Assembly (NCBI GenBank): GCA_030037695.1 | Contig: JASHQF010000023.1 | Span: 1-21,218, forward strand | Source: Thermoplasmata archaeon | Lineage (GTDB): Archaea > Thermoplasmatota > Thermoplasmata > Lutacidiplasmatales > UBA184 | Length of the DNA: 21,218 nucleotides | Direction: 5' to 3' | Part shown: one piece after another, positions 7,108 through 14,562 of the stretch | How the letters are laid out: each line of letters starts with the position of its first letter | Position numbering within the stretch: position 1 is the first letter of the stretch | Program-made: the position numbers and the translations under genes | Notes under the pieces: generated by a model | Seen by the model: only the letters and a program-made list of their open reading frames with translations | Told to the model about the DNA's origin: nothing | Database searches by the model: none

Positions 7108-9239
7108 CTCTTGCGGGCGCCTGCGATACCCCCGCTCGCGGGCGCGGCGGGCCCCTCCGAGCCGTCCGGGGTCGGCGGCGGGAGCCGCAGCAGAAGGGAT
7201 CCCAGGACGACCGTGGTGGACGAGAGGGCCATCGCGATCGCGCCCAGGATCGGCAGCCAACGGTAGATGCGCAGCCCGAACCAGGGCACGAGCACCCCCG
7301 CGGCGATCGGCAGCAGCACCACGTTGTACCCCACGGCCCAGACGAGGTTCTGGCGGACCCGACGCACGGTGCGGCGCGCCCAGGCGATCGCGCGGGGGAC
7401 CGCCCTGAGGTCGCTGCGCACGAGGAGGACCTGGCCCGCCTCCCGAGCGACGTCGGTCCCGCTCCCCAGCGCGACCCCGAGGTCCGCTTCCACGAGCGCC
7501 GGGGCGTCGTTGACCCCATCCCCCACGAACGCGACGCGGCGTCCCTCCGCTCGGTACCGCTGCACCACCTCGACCTTGCCCTGCGGGGTCGCCCCCGCAT
7601 GGACGAGGCGTATCCCGAGCGGATCGGCGACCCGGTGCGCCGCCGCTTCGTGGTCCCCGGTGACGAGCCCCACGTCGATCCCTTCGCTGCGCAGGGCCGC
7701 GATCGCGGCCTTCGCCTCGGGCACGACCGGCGAGCGGAACGACAGGCCGCCGACGAGGCGGCCCCCGTCGACGACGACCGAGCAGCTGTCGCCGGCCGAC
7801 TCCACCGTGGCGATCCAGCCCCCGAGCGGCGCGAGGCTCACGCCGGCGCCCCCCGCGGCGTCCCGCCGGAGGAGCTCGGTGCGCTGGGTCCCCGAGCGCC
7901 CCCGAACGCCCCGGCCGGGGTCGAGCGTCACCTCGTCGAACCGGCGCGGGAGCACCCGGGCGTCGCGGGCCCGGGCCAGGACCGCGTCGGCGAGCGGGTG
8001 GTTGACGCTCGCCTCCAGCCCGGCGGCGAGCGCCAGCACGTCCGCCTCGGAGAACGGCGGCACGGGCCGCACGGACCCGACCTCCGGGCGCGGGCTCGTG
8101 AGGGTCCCGGTCTTGTCGCAGAGGACGAGGTCGACGGTGGCGGCCCGCTCGATCGCGTCGCCGCCGCGGAACAGGATCCCCTCTTCGGCCGCCCGCCCGG
8201 TCCCGACGGCGAGCGCGGCCGGGGTCGCGAGCCCGAACGCGCAGGGACACGCGGTGATCGCGACCGTGACGAAGACGAGGATCGCGTCCGGTAGGCTCGC
8301 GTGACCGAGCACTCCCCAGCCGACCCCCGCCCCGAGCGCGACGGCGAGCACGGCGGGGGTGAACCCGGCGGCCAGGCGGTCGGCGGTCCGCCGTAGGGGA
8401 ACCCGGGCGAGCTCCGCCTCCCCGAGCAGCTGCCCGACCTGGGCGACGAACGTGTCCGGGCCGATCCCGGTGGCGGCGACCGTGACGGCGCCATCGAGGT
8501 TCCGCGCGCCGGCGAGGACCGGCTCGCCGATCCCCCGGGCGACGGGGAGCGGCTCCCCGGTGAGGATCGCCTCGTCGACCGAGGTCCTGCCGTCGGCGAT
8601 GCGCCCATCGACCGGGAACCGAGAGCCGGGGAGGACCCGGAGGAGGTCCCCTGGCCGAACCTCGGTCAAGGGGACGACGCGCTCCACGCCGTCGGCCAGT
8701 CGACGCACCTCGGTCGGGACGAGCTCGGCGAGCCGCCGGAGCGCCGAGCTCGCCCGCGTGCGCGTCAGCTGCTCGAGGAAGTTGCCGGTGAGGATGAGCG
8801 CGATGATCAGGGACGACGCATCGAAGAACGTCGTCGACGGCAGTCGACCCGGGACGAGGACGACGGCGACGCTGTAGAGGTACGCCGCGCTCGTTCCGGA
8901 GGCGATGAGGAGGTCCATGTTCCCCTGGCGGCCCCGGAGCGCCGTCCAGGCCCCCTCGTAGAACGGCCAGCCCGCGTAGAACTGCACGGCGGAGGCGAAG
9001 ACGAGCGAGGGGGCGTTCGCGGCGAGCCCTCGGAACAGGACCGACAGGACGACGATCAGCACGGCGAGCGGCCAGGCGAGCAGCAGCCGCTGGACGACCC
9101 GCTCTCGCTCCTCCTCGGGCGCGGAGAACGCTGCGAGGCAGGCGGGGGAGCAGAAGTAGTAGGTCCGGTTCTCGCGTACGAGCCGGAGGACGGACGTCGC
9201 CTCGTCCACGGCCATGCCGCAGACGGGATCGGTCGCCAC
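7101..9239 (-). CDS. copA: Copper-exporting P1B-type ATPase with N-terminal YHS domain
   Basis: The 712-residue pump exports Cu(I) across the plasma membrane. An N-terminal YHS (TRASH-like) metal-binding domain carries Cys7 (DPVCGM) and Cys30/Cys34 (FCSPAC) in place of the usual HMA domain. Then come the actuator loop TGE (227-229), the transmembrane metal motif CPC (331-333), the phosphorylated Asp375 in DKTGTLT, the NHPLADAV nucleotide-binding motif and GDGVNDAPAL. The last helices contain GYN and MALSS, the YN and MxxSS motifs that mark Cu(I)-specific P1B-1 pumps. Translation starts at a GTG, since the DPVCGM motif follows at once. A 48-residue YHS protein is encoded 25 nt upstream on the same strand. 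Silver is a likely additional substrate. Confidence 0.95.
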   Translation of the reverse strand: MATDPVCGMAVDEATSVLRLVRENRTYYFCSPACLAAFSAPEEERERVVQRLLLAWPLAVLIVVLSVLFRGLAANAPSLVFASAVQFYAGWPFYEGAWTALRGRQGNMDLLIASGTSAAYLYSVAVVLVPGRLPSTTFFDASSLIIALILTGNFLEQLTRTRASSALRRLAELVPTEVRRLADGVERVVPLTEVRPGDLLRVLPGSRFPVDGRIADGRTSVDEAILTGEPLPVARGIGEPVLAGARNLDGAVTVAATGIGPDTFVAQVGQLLGEAELARVPLRRTADRLAAGFTPAVLAVALGAGVGWGVLGHASLPDAILVFVTVAITACPCAFGLATPAALAVGTGRAAEEGILFRGGDAIERAATVDLVLCDKTGTLTSPRPEVGSVRPVPPFSEADVLALAAGLEASVNHPLADAVLARARDARVLPRRFDEVTLDPGRGVRGRSGTQRTELLRRDAAGGAGVSLAPLGGWIATVESAGDSCSVVVDGGRLVGGLSFRSPVVPEAKAAIAALRSEGIDVGLVTGDHEAAAHRVADPLGIRLVHAGATPQGKVEVVQRYRAEGRRVAFVGDGVNDAPALVEADLGVALGSGTDVAREAGQVLLVRSDLRAVPRAIAWARRTVRRVRQNLVWAVGYNVVLLPIAAGVLVPWFGLRIYRWLPILGAIAMALSSTTVVLGSLLLRLPPPTPDGSEGPAAPASGGIAGARKSF

Positions 9240-9264
9240 AGGGGTCCGACGGAGGGGGCGGGGC

Positions 9265-9411
9265 CTACGGGCGTCGGAGCGCCCGTTCCTTCTCGAACGC
9301 CGTGCGGCAGCCGAGCGAGCAGAAGTAGACCTCCTGCCCGTCGTAGGTGCCGTGCGCCGCCGCCTTCGCCGTGTCGACCGTCATCCCGCAGACCGGATCG
9401 CGCGCCTGCAT
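9265..9411 (-). CDS. Small stand-alone YHS domain protein
   Basis: This 48-residue protein is almost entirely one YHS domain: RDPVCGM (Cys8), then VYFCSLGC (Cys31 and Cys35), ending in a basic tail. The three Cys have the same layout as in the N-terminal domain of the downstream copper ATPase, and the two domains look like paralogues. The ATG is set by a TATA-like CTTAAG with 23 nt between box and start. Stand-alone YHS proteins of this size next to copper pumps are plausible metal chaperones or sensors; that role is inferred from context. It is easily missed because of its length. Confidence 0.82.
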   Translation of the reverse strand: MQARDPVCGMTVDTAKAAAHGTYDGQEVYFCSLGCRTAFEKERALRRP

Positions 9412-9434
9412 CGCCCGACCGAGCGTGCCGGCCG

Positions 9435-9440
9435 CTTAAG
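9435..9440 (-). promoter_or_regulatory. TATA-like box of the YHS-copA operon
   Basis: The palindromic CTTAAG lies 23 nt upstream of ATG 9411 on the minus strand. Nothing AT-rich occurs between the YHS gene and copA, so it probably drives both. Confidence 0.5.
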
Positions 9441-9497
9441 GCGCTCCGGGGCCCCTGCGTCGCGGAACGGCCAAGAGCCCCGCAGCGTTGGGCCCCC

Positions 9498-9824
9498 GTG
9501 GTCCGCCAGGTCGACCCCGCCGAGCTGGCCGAGCGGCTCCGAGCCGCGCCGAGCGGGATCGTCCTGCTCGACGTGCGGGAGCCGTGGGAACGGGATCTCG
9601 CCGCGATCGGCCCGTCGCTCCACATCCCGATGGGCGAGGTCCCGGACCGCGTCGGCGAGCTGCCGCGCGACCGGGAGATCGTCGTCTACTGCCACAGCGG
9701 GGCGCGATCGATGATGGTCGCCGCGTTCCTCGAGGGCCAAGGATTCTCCCCCGTCGGGAACCTCGACGGCGGCATCGACCGCTGGTCGGTCGAGGTCGAT
9801 CCGAACGTGCCCCGCTACGGCTGA
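9498..9824 (+). CDS. Rhodanese-like sulfurtransferase, single domain
   Basis: The 108-residue protein is a single rhodanese domain. It contains LLDVREPWE (residues 23-31), the active-site loop YCHSGAR with persulfide-forming Cys65, and the closing NLDGGIDRW. Such proteins carry sulfane sulfur for thiosulfate or cyanide detoxification, tRNA thiolation or cofactor synthesis. No signal peptide or membrane segment is seen, so it is cytosolic. The start is a GTG at 9498, with only a weak AT-rich element (CCAAGAG) about 25 nt upstream. The gene diverges from the YHS-copA operon, and its last 10 nt overlap the convergent winged-helix gene. The specific acceptor is unknown. Confidence 0.92.
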   Translation: MVRQVDPAELAERLRAAPSGIVLLDVREPWERDLAAIGPSLHIPMGEVPDRVGELPRDREIVVYCHSGARSMMVAAFLEGQGFSPVGNLDGGIDRWSVEVDPNVPRYG

Positions 9825-10150
9825 GTCTCGGGGCGGATCGGGCTCTTGGCCGGCTCGGTCAGCAGGTCGACGTACGCCCGCATCTTCCAGTAGACGTCCA
9901 GGAACTGCTGGCCCCGCGCGGTGAGGTCGTAGGTCGTCCGGCCGTCGTCGTCCTCGCTCGCGAGGAGCCCGAGCGCGACGAGGCGATCGACGAGCGTGCG
10001 CAGTCGATCGACCGGCATCCCGGCGCCGTAGGAGATCCGCGTGATGCGGGCGGAGCCGTGGTGGCGCTTCACGACCTCGAGGACCGTCGCGAACAGGTCG
10101 GTCGCCTCCCGACGTCGCGGGCTCGCCCGGCTCCCCGGAGCGCCGACCAT
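9815..10150 (-). CDS. Winged-helix DNA-binding regulator (COG3432-like)
   Basis: The 111-residue protein resembles small archaeal winged-helix regulators. A first helix (ATDLFATVLEVV, from about 16), a helix-turn-helix (ARITRISYGAGMPVDRLRTL, about 34-53), a wing around DDDGRTTYDLTARG (67-80) and a terminal helix (QQFLDVYWKMRAYVDLL) that may mediate dimerisation. The phrase YDLTARGQQFL is characteristic of this class. Its ATG lies 16 nt after the stop of the bactofilin-like gene, so the two are cotranscribed. It is a candidate regulator of its own operon, whose promoter carries a perfect inverted repeat. Its 3' end overlaps the rhodanese gene by 10 nt. The ligand and target are unknown. Confidence 0.8.
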   Translation of the reverse strand: MVGAPGSRASPRRREATDLFATVLEVVKRHHGSARITRISYGAGMPVDRLRTLVDRLVALGLLASEDDDGRTTYDLTARGQQFLDVYWKMRAYVDLLTEPAKSPIRPETQP

Positions 10151-10166
10151 CGCTCGCGGCGCCGCC

Positions 10167-11384
10167 TCACAACGGGAACGGCGGGAGCGACGCGATCTTC
10201 ACCGGCGACCTCGGACAACGGAGGTCCCGCGCCGTGTCGAGCGCCTCGACGTACTCGATCTGCTCGGCGACGACCCCGTCGCCCAGCCGCACCGTCGCGC
10301 CGACGATCCGCCGGGCCTCGGTCCGGCGGCCCAGCGCGACCTCCCGGCCGTAGATATCCTCGGCCCGCGAGCGTTCCTCGAGCTCGACGAGCTCCCCGAC
10401 GAGCGGGCCGTAGGCACGGCTCCGCTTCCGGAGCCGGATCCGTTTTCCCTTGAGGCCCGCCTCGGTCCGGATCTCCCCGCCGATCTCCACCGCGCCGGAG
10501 AACACCGCGCGCTGGGCCTCGAGGCGGCCCCCGATCTCCCCGTCGCCCGACGTGAGGACCCCCCCGACCTTGACCGTGCCGCCGACCTCGAGTCCGCCGG
10601 TGAGGGTCAGCGCGCTCCCGACGTCGAAGCGACCGCCGATCTCCACGCGGTCGCCGGTCGCCGTGCCGCGGATCTCGCCGATCCCCCCGATCTCGAGGGT
10701 CCGGAACGTGAGGTCCCCGTCGGCGACCAGCTTGCCGCCCACCTCGATCTCCCCACCCCGGGAGCTTCCGTGGAGCTCGACCGAACCTCCGACCTCGAGC
10801 CCGTCGAACGTGAACGGGCCCTCGACCGAGATCCGGCCTCCCACCTCGATCGAGCGGTGGACCGCGCCCCCCTTGACCCGTGCGGTCCCGCCGACCTCGA
10901 GCGAATCGATCGCGACCTCGGCGACCTCGACCGAGCCCCCCGCCTCGACCGATCCGGCGGTGAGGAGGCCGGAGAGCTCGAGCTTCCCGCCGACCGAGAC
11001 CCTCGTGGCCGTGAGCGGCCCCTGCCCCTGCAGCCATCCCCCGACCTCGATCTCGTCCGCCTTGACGGGGCCTCGGACGCTCAGTCCCCGGTCAACATCG
11101 ACCCGTCGGCCGGCGAGAGCGCCTTCGACCCGAAGGCTCGCGTCGCGGGCCCGCACGTCCTCCCGGACCGTGAGGTCGCCCCGGACCACGACGTCCCCGG
11201 CGTCGACCTCGAACGAGCCCGCGTCGACCGGCCCGGTGATCTCGGCAGAGTCGCGGCAGGTGATCCGGCCCGTGACGACGAGCTTCCCGTCCGGGTCGAC
11301 GGTCGCGCGGGGGCCGATCGTGAGGTCGCCGTTGACCGGGCCGAGCTTCGTCCGGCCCCCTCGGGGGACGGTGGTTTCCGTCAT
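10167..11384 (-). CDS. Bactofilin-like polymer-forming beta-solenoid protein with 12 repeats
   Basis: This 405-residue protein is a predicted beta-solenoid of the bactofilin/polymer-forming type. Residues 109-312 hold twelve copies of a repeat with consensus [IVL]E[VI]GG followed by alternating hydrophobic residues and G-x-[LFAV]-T. The GG pairs end at residues 116, 133, 150, 166, 183, 200, 217, 234, 251, 268, 286 and 303, a period of 17 with only one 16 and one 18. The less regular flanks (residues 13-108 and 313-383) also look like solenoid turns. No signal peptide or membrane helix is present, so it is cytosolic. Bactofilins polymerise into filaments that scaffold cell-shape and envelope proteins; bacterial ones are usually much shorter. 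The ATG is set by a TATA-like CTTTAGAA. A winged-helix gene follows 16 nt downstream. The family-level call is moderate; the repeat is certain. Confidence 0.72.
   Translation of the reverse strand: MTETTVPRGGRTKLGPVNGDLTIGPRATVDPDGKLVVTGRITCRDSAEITGPVDAGSFEVDAGDVVVRGDLTVREDVRARDASLRVEGALAGRRVDVDRGLSVRGPVKADEIEVGGWLQGQGPLTATRVSVGGKLELSGLLTAGSVEAGGSVEVAEVAIDSLEVGGTARVKGGAVHRSIEVGGRISVEGPFTFDGLEVGGSVELHGSSRGGEIEVGGKLVADGDLTFRTLEIGGIGEIRGTATGDRVEIGGRFDVGSALTLTGGLEVGGTVKVGGVLTSGDGEIGGRLEAQRAVFSGAVEIGGEIRTEAGLKGKRIRLRKRSRAYGPLVGELVELEERSRAEDIYGREVALGRRTEARRIVGATVRLGDGVVAEQIEYVEALDTARDLRCPRSPVKIASLPPFPL
10449..11060 (-). repeat. Tandem 51-bp coding repeats (twelve 17-residue units)
   Basis: This part of the bactofilin-like gene encodes twelve degenerate 17-residue units. 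At the DNA level the period is 51 bp and the copies have diverged, so the protein pattern (E-[VI]-G-G) is clearer than any nucleotide identity. One unit is 16 residues and one is 18, as expected from codon gain or loss. Confidence 0.9.
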
Positions 11385-11406
11385 CGCCGGGGCAGGGGGC
11401 CCCCGT

Positions 11407-11414
11407 TCTAAAGC
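11407..11414 (-). promoter_or_regulatory. TATA-like box of the bactofilin/winged-helix operon
   Basis: The minus strand reads CTTTAGAA, centred 26 nt upstream of ATG 11384, fitting a leaderless transcript. Confidence 0.55.
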
Positions 11415-11418
11415 GGTA

Positions 11419-11435
11419 GGTCACGCACGGTGACC
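11419..11435. promoter_or_regulatory. Perfect inverted repeat, candidate operator
   Basis: GGTCAC-GCACG-GTGACC has two 6-bp arms and a 5-nt spacer (11 bp centre to centre, about one helical turn). It begins 5 nt upstream of the TATA-like box of the bactofilin operon, over the BRE position where bound protein would affect TFB. The operon itself encodes a winged-helix protein, which makes autoregulation plausible. It also lies within the divergent region shared with the uracil-DNA glycosylase gene. Confidence 0.45.
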
Positions 11436-11496
11436 ACGGCCGGTGGCGGGCCCGCGCTAGCGAAGAAGTCGAATCCGACCCCCGGCTCCCCCGCCC

Positions 11497-12210
11497 GTGA
11501 GCGATACCCTGAACCTGGTCCGGCAGGAGATCGTCGCCTGCCGCCGGTGCCCCCGCCTCGTTGGCTACCGCGAGGAGGTGGCGCGCGTGCGCAAGAGGGC
11601 GTTCCGCGCGGAGACGTACTGGGGCCGGGGCGTCCCCGGGTTCGGGGATCCGCACGCCCGGCTCGTTGCGGTCGGTCTCGCCCCCGCGGCGCACGGCGCG
11701 AACCGGACGGGACGCGTCTTCACCGGGGACCTGTCGGCGGCGTTCCTGGTCGCGGCATTCCACGCGGTGGGGTACGCGAACCAGCCGACGAGCGTCCGAC
11801 GCGGGGACGGGCTCCGGTACTCCGATCTGTACGTGACGGCGGCGGTGCGGTGCGTTCCGCCGGGCAACCAGCCGAACGCGGCGGAACGGGACACCTGCGC
11901 GCCGTACCTCGAGCGGGAGCTGCGCCTCCTAGGGGAGGCGCGGGCGATCCTCGCGCTCGGGGGGTTCGCCTGGGAGGCGCTGCTCGATATCGTCCCCCGC
12001 GTCTACGACGTTCCCCGGCCGCGGGCGACGTTCGGCCACGGCGCCGTCGTTCCCCTCGGACCTGGGCGGCCCCTCCTCTGGGGATCGTACCATCCCAGCC
12101 CGCAGAACACCAACACCGGGAAGCTCACCCGGCCGATGCTCGTCGAACTTCTCCAAAGGATCCGCGCGTCGTACGAGCCGGGGGGCTCCGCCCCGGCGGG
12201 GAACGCTTAA
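11497..12210 (+). CDS. udgB: Uracil-DNA glycosylase family 5 (UDGb), iron-sulfur
   Basis: The 237-residue enzyme removes uracil, and in this family also other deaminated bases, from DNA as the first step of base excision repair. Motif A is GLAPAAHGANRTGR (from residue 60), diagnostic for family 5 because the catalytic Asp/Asn of families 1 and 4 is replaced. The second motif is HPSPQNTNTG with His199. Cys15, Cys18, Cys119 and Cys134 should bind a 4Fe-4S cluster. The GTG at 11497 gives the usual N-terminus, with the first Cys pair in CRRC at 15-18; only a weak AT-rich element (about 11463-11474) precedes it. Its stop codon is part of the TATA-like box of tgtA. Confidence 0.94.
   Translation: MSDTLNLVRQEIVACRRCPRLVGYREEVARVRKRAFRAETYWGRGVPGFGDPHARLVAVGLAPAAHGANRTGRVFTGDLSAAFLVAAFHAVGYANQPTSVRRGDGLRYSDLYVTAAVRCVPPGNQPNAAERDTCAPYLERELRLLGEARAILALGGFAWEALLDIVPRVYDVPRPRATFGHGAVVPLGPGRPLLWGSYHPSPQNTNTGKLTRPMLVELLQRIRASYEPGGSAPAGNA
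12206..12210 (+). promoter_or_regulatory. TATA-like box before tgtA, overlapping the udgB stop
   Basis: CTTAA at this position includes the TAA stop of the glycosylase gene and lies 23 nt before GTG 12234, consistent with a leaderless tgtA mRNA. Confidence 0.5.
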
Positions 12211-12233
12211 CGCTCGCGTCCGGTCGCCGCCGC

Positions 12234-14246
12234 GTGGCGGAGTTCGAGGTCCTCGAGCGGGACGGCCTGGGACGCCTGGGCCGCCTCACCACGCCGCACG
12301 GCGACCTCGAGACCCCGGCGCTGCTCCCGGTCGTCCATCCCGAGCGCGCCCGGCAGCCGTGGGCGCCGAGCGAGCTCGCGCGCCGGCTCGGTCTCCGGGC
12401 GGTGATCACCTCCGCGTACCTCACGTGGCGGAACCCTGAGCTTCGCGACAAAGCGCGACAGGTCGGGATCCACGGCCTCCTCGGGTTCGACGGGGCGGTG
12501 ATGACCGACTCCGGCGCGTTCCAGCAGCACGCCTACGGCTCGGTGGAGGTCGGGGCCGAGGAGATCGAGCGGTTCCAAGAGGAGATCCGCACGGACATCG
12601 CGACCGTCCTCGACGTCTTCACCGAGCCCGAGGCGCCGTTCGAGGACGCCGAGCGCGCGCTCGCCACGACGCTGGTGCGCGCGCGAGCGGCCCGGGGCCG
12701 GCGGTCGGGCCTGCTCGCCGTACCGGTGCAAGGCGGGGCCCATCCGGCGCTCCGCGGGCAAGCGGCGCGGTCCGCGAGCGGGATCGGCGACGTGCTCGCG
12801 ATCGGAGGCATCGTGCCGCTCCTCGAGCAGTACCGCTTCTCCGAGCTCGTGGGCGTCCTGTCCGCCGCGCGCCCGTCCCTGGCCCCCGAGGCGGCGGTAC
12901 ATCTGTTCGGCGCCGGCCACCCGATGGTCTTCGCCCTGGCGGCCCTCTACGGAGCCGATCTGTTCGACTCCTCGGCGTACCAGAAGTTCGCGCGACGAGG
13001 GAAGCTCCTGTTCCCGTACGGCACCGTGGACCTTGCGGCCGTGCGCGAGCCGATCTGCCGGTGCTCGCTCTGCGAGTCCGCCCCGCTACCCGAAGTGCGG
13101 GGCTGGACCCCCGAGCGTCAAGAGCCGCACCTCGCGCTCCACAATCTCCTCGTCTCGGTGGAGGAGGTCGCCCGGGTCCGTCAGGCGATCCGGGACGGGA
13201 CGCTGTGGGAACTCGCCGAGCGCCGGGCCGCCGCCCACCCTGCGCTCCGGGCCGCGCTCGCGGAAGCGGCGGCGCACGACGAGGTCTTCGAACCGACCGA
13301 GCCCGACAGCCGGCGGGCGTTCCGCGAGATCGGCCCCGCCAGCCTCGAACGACCCGCGGTGCGCCGGTTCCGACATCGCCGGGAGATCTTTACCGCCGAT
13401 CGGGACAGCGCCCGAGCATTACCGCGGGTACCTCTGGTGCCTGCTTTTCTCGGGCGAGTCCCGGCCGAGGACCGCGACGGCCGACCGGTCCACTGGGCGG
13501 TCACGACCCCGCTCGGCGAGGTACCGCTCGAGCTCTCGGAGATCTACCCGGTCGGCCCGTACCTCGGGATCGACGAGTTCCGGGGTCGCGCCCGCGTTCC
13601 GTCCCCGGAGGCGTTGACCCAGGAGCTCGCGCGCCTCGCCGATCTGCCCTCGCCCGGAGAACGCGATTGGACCGCGGCCTGGACCGAGCGCCAGATCCGG
13701 GCGCTGCTCACCTGGCAGTACGGCCGTTCGGCCGCCGTTCGGCTGACCCCCGCGCTCCAGGGAGAACGCTCCCGACGCACCGGACGGCTCCGGTTCGTCC
13801 GCGCGGACGCCTTCCCCGCCTTCGTGATCGGCAACGACGGGTTGCCGAGGCCGACGTTCCGCGGGGCGCGCCTCCTCGCCGACGCGCTCGAGCCCGGACG
13901 GTGCCGGGTGGTCGTCGCCGACGACGCTGTGCCGTTCGCCCGGGAGGGCCGGAGCGTCTTCTCCCGGTTCGTGCTCTCGGCGGACCCGGCGCTCGTCCCC
14001 GGAGCGAGCGCGCTCGTCGTCGACCCCCGCCACGAGCTCCTCGCGGTCGGGCGCCTGCTGCTCGCCCCCCACGAGATGGGGCGCCTGCGCCGGGGGGTCG
14101 CGGTACGCGTGACCGCGCATGCACGTGCGCCGGACGGCCCGGAGCCCGAGGAGGAAGGAGGCCCCGGTCCGGCGGCGATCTTCCCCTCCGGGGCGCCGGA
14201 CCGCGACGGCCGCGCCTCACCGGGGGACGAGGAGCGATTCCCTTAA
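12234..14246 (+). CDS. tgtA: tRNA-guanine(15) transglycosylase, archaeosine biosynthesis
   Basis: This 670-residue enzyme exchanges G15 in the D loop of tRNAs for preQ0, the first step to archaeosine. Asp92 in MTDSGAFQ matches the substrate-binding Asp95 of Pyrococcus horikoshii, and Asp245 in LFDSSAY matches nucleophile Asp249. Zinc ligands are Cys275, Cys277, Cys280 (CRCSLC) and His303, with the same spacing as P. horikoshii. The C-terminal half carries the archaeal domains C1 and C2 and a PUA domain near residues 565-625 (ALVVDPRHELLAVG), followed by an acidic, Pro/Gly-rich tail of about 45 residues. It is longer than the 582-residue Pyrococcus enzyme. The GTG start is set by the TTAA box and by the N-terminal FEVLERDGLGRLG block; the frame is open upstream through udgB. 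Confidence 0.95.
   Translation: MAEFEVLERDGLGRLGRLTTPHGDLETPALLPVVHPERARQPWAPSELARRLGLRAVITSAYLTWRNPELRDKARQVGIHGLLGFDGAVMTDSGAFQQHAYGSVEVGAEEIERFQEEIRTDIATVLDVFTEPEAPFEDAERALATTLVRARAARGRRSGLLAVPVQGGAHPALRGQAARSASGIGDVLAIGGIVPLLEQYRFSELVGVLSAARPSLAPEAAVHLFGAGHPMVFALAALYGADLFDSSAYQKFARRGKLLFPYGTVDLAAVREPICRCSLCESAPLPEVRGWTPERQEPHLALHNLLVSVEEVARVRQAIRDGTLWELAERRAAAHPALRAALAEAAAHDEVFEPTEPDSRRAFREIGPASLERPAVRRFRHRREIFTADRDSARALPRVPLVPAFLGRVPAEDRDGRPVHWAVTTPLGEVPLELSEIYPVGPYLGIDEFRGRARVPSPEALTQELARLADLPSPGERDWTAAWTERQIRALLTWQYGRSAAVRLTPALQGERSRRTGRLRFVRADAFPAFVIGNDGLPRPTFRGARLLADALEPGRCRVVVADDAVPFAREGRSVFSRFVLSADPALVPGASALVVDPRHELLAVGRLLLAPHEMGRLRRGVAVRVTAHARAPDGPEPEEEGGPGPAAIFPSGAPDRDGRASPGDEERFP
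14242..14246 (+). promoter_or_regulatory. TATA-like box overlapping the tgtA stop
   Basis: CTTAA includes the TAA stop of tgtA and lies 39 nt before ATG 14286. The spacing implies a leader of about 15 nt for the 76-residue gene. Confidence 0.4.
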
Positions 14247-14285
14247 GCCGGGACTCCGACTCGGCTCCGAACCCGGTCGTCCGAG

Positions 14286-14516
14286 ATGACGCAGACGTTC
14301 CTCCTCCTGCAGTTCAACAGCGAAGGCTCGAGCTACTCCGAGGTCGCCGAGGTCCTCGAGAGCGTCGGCTTCCGCACGGGCGAGGAGGGGTACGAGTTCG
14401 TCTACGACTGGGGTCGCCAGGCGTCGGTCCGCGAGACGCTCGAGCTCGCCGATCGGATCCAGGCGGCGCTGAAAGGCTCGCGCGTCTCGTTCCGGATCGA
14501 ATCGACGGAAGAGTGA
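14286..14516 (+). CDS. Conserved-looking 76-residue protein of unknown function
   Basis: I do not recognise a named family. The 76-residue acidic protein has a clear alternating pattern: a beta strand (TFLLLQFN, 3-10), a helix (SEVAEVLESVGF, about 18-29), a strand (YEFVYDWG, 36-43), a long helix (SVRETLELADRIQAALKG, 47-64) and a final strand (RVSFRIES, 65-72). This beta-alpha-beta-alpha-beta order would suit a small ferredoxin-like fold, as in ACT or RNA-binding modules. No Cys, signal peptide or membrane segment is present. GC-rich third positions and the clean spacing between tgtA and kae1 support a real gene. Its neighbours both act on tRNA, which is only a hint of function. Confidence 0.75.
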   Translation: MTQTFLLLQFNSEGSSYSEVAEVLESVGFRTGEEGYEFVYDWGRQASVRETLELADRIQAALKGSRVSFRIESTEE

Positions 14517-14534
14517 GCCCCCGCGACGCCGAGG

Positions 14535-14540
14535 GTATAA
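14535..14540 (+). promoter_or_regulatory. TATA box before kae1
   Basis: GTATAA lies 22 nt before ATG 14563, close to canonical and at leaderless spacing. Confidence 0.6.
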
Positions 14541-14562
14541 CCGCGCTGGCGCTCCGCGGCCG

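Noticed and set aside
6048..8294. Long plus-strand frame opposite the ABC ATPase and copper ATPase
   Set aside because: Low-complexity Arg/Asp/Glu-rich translation, antisense to two genes with intact catalytic motifs.
10449..11060. CRISPR-like or satellite array
   Set aside because: The 51-bp period comes from a protein repeat in one open frame. The units differ in sequence and there are no spacers.
11461..11490. Possible 3' end of a tRNA (GTCGAATCC-like stretch)
   Set aside because: No acceptor stem, D arm or anticodon arm can be folded around it, and it is the promoter region of udgB.
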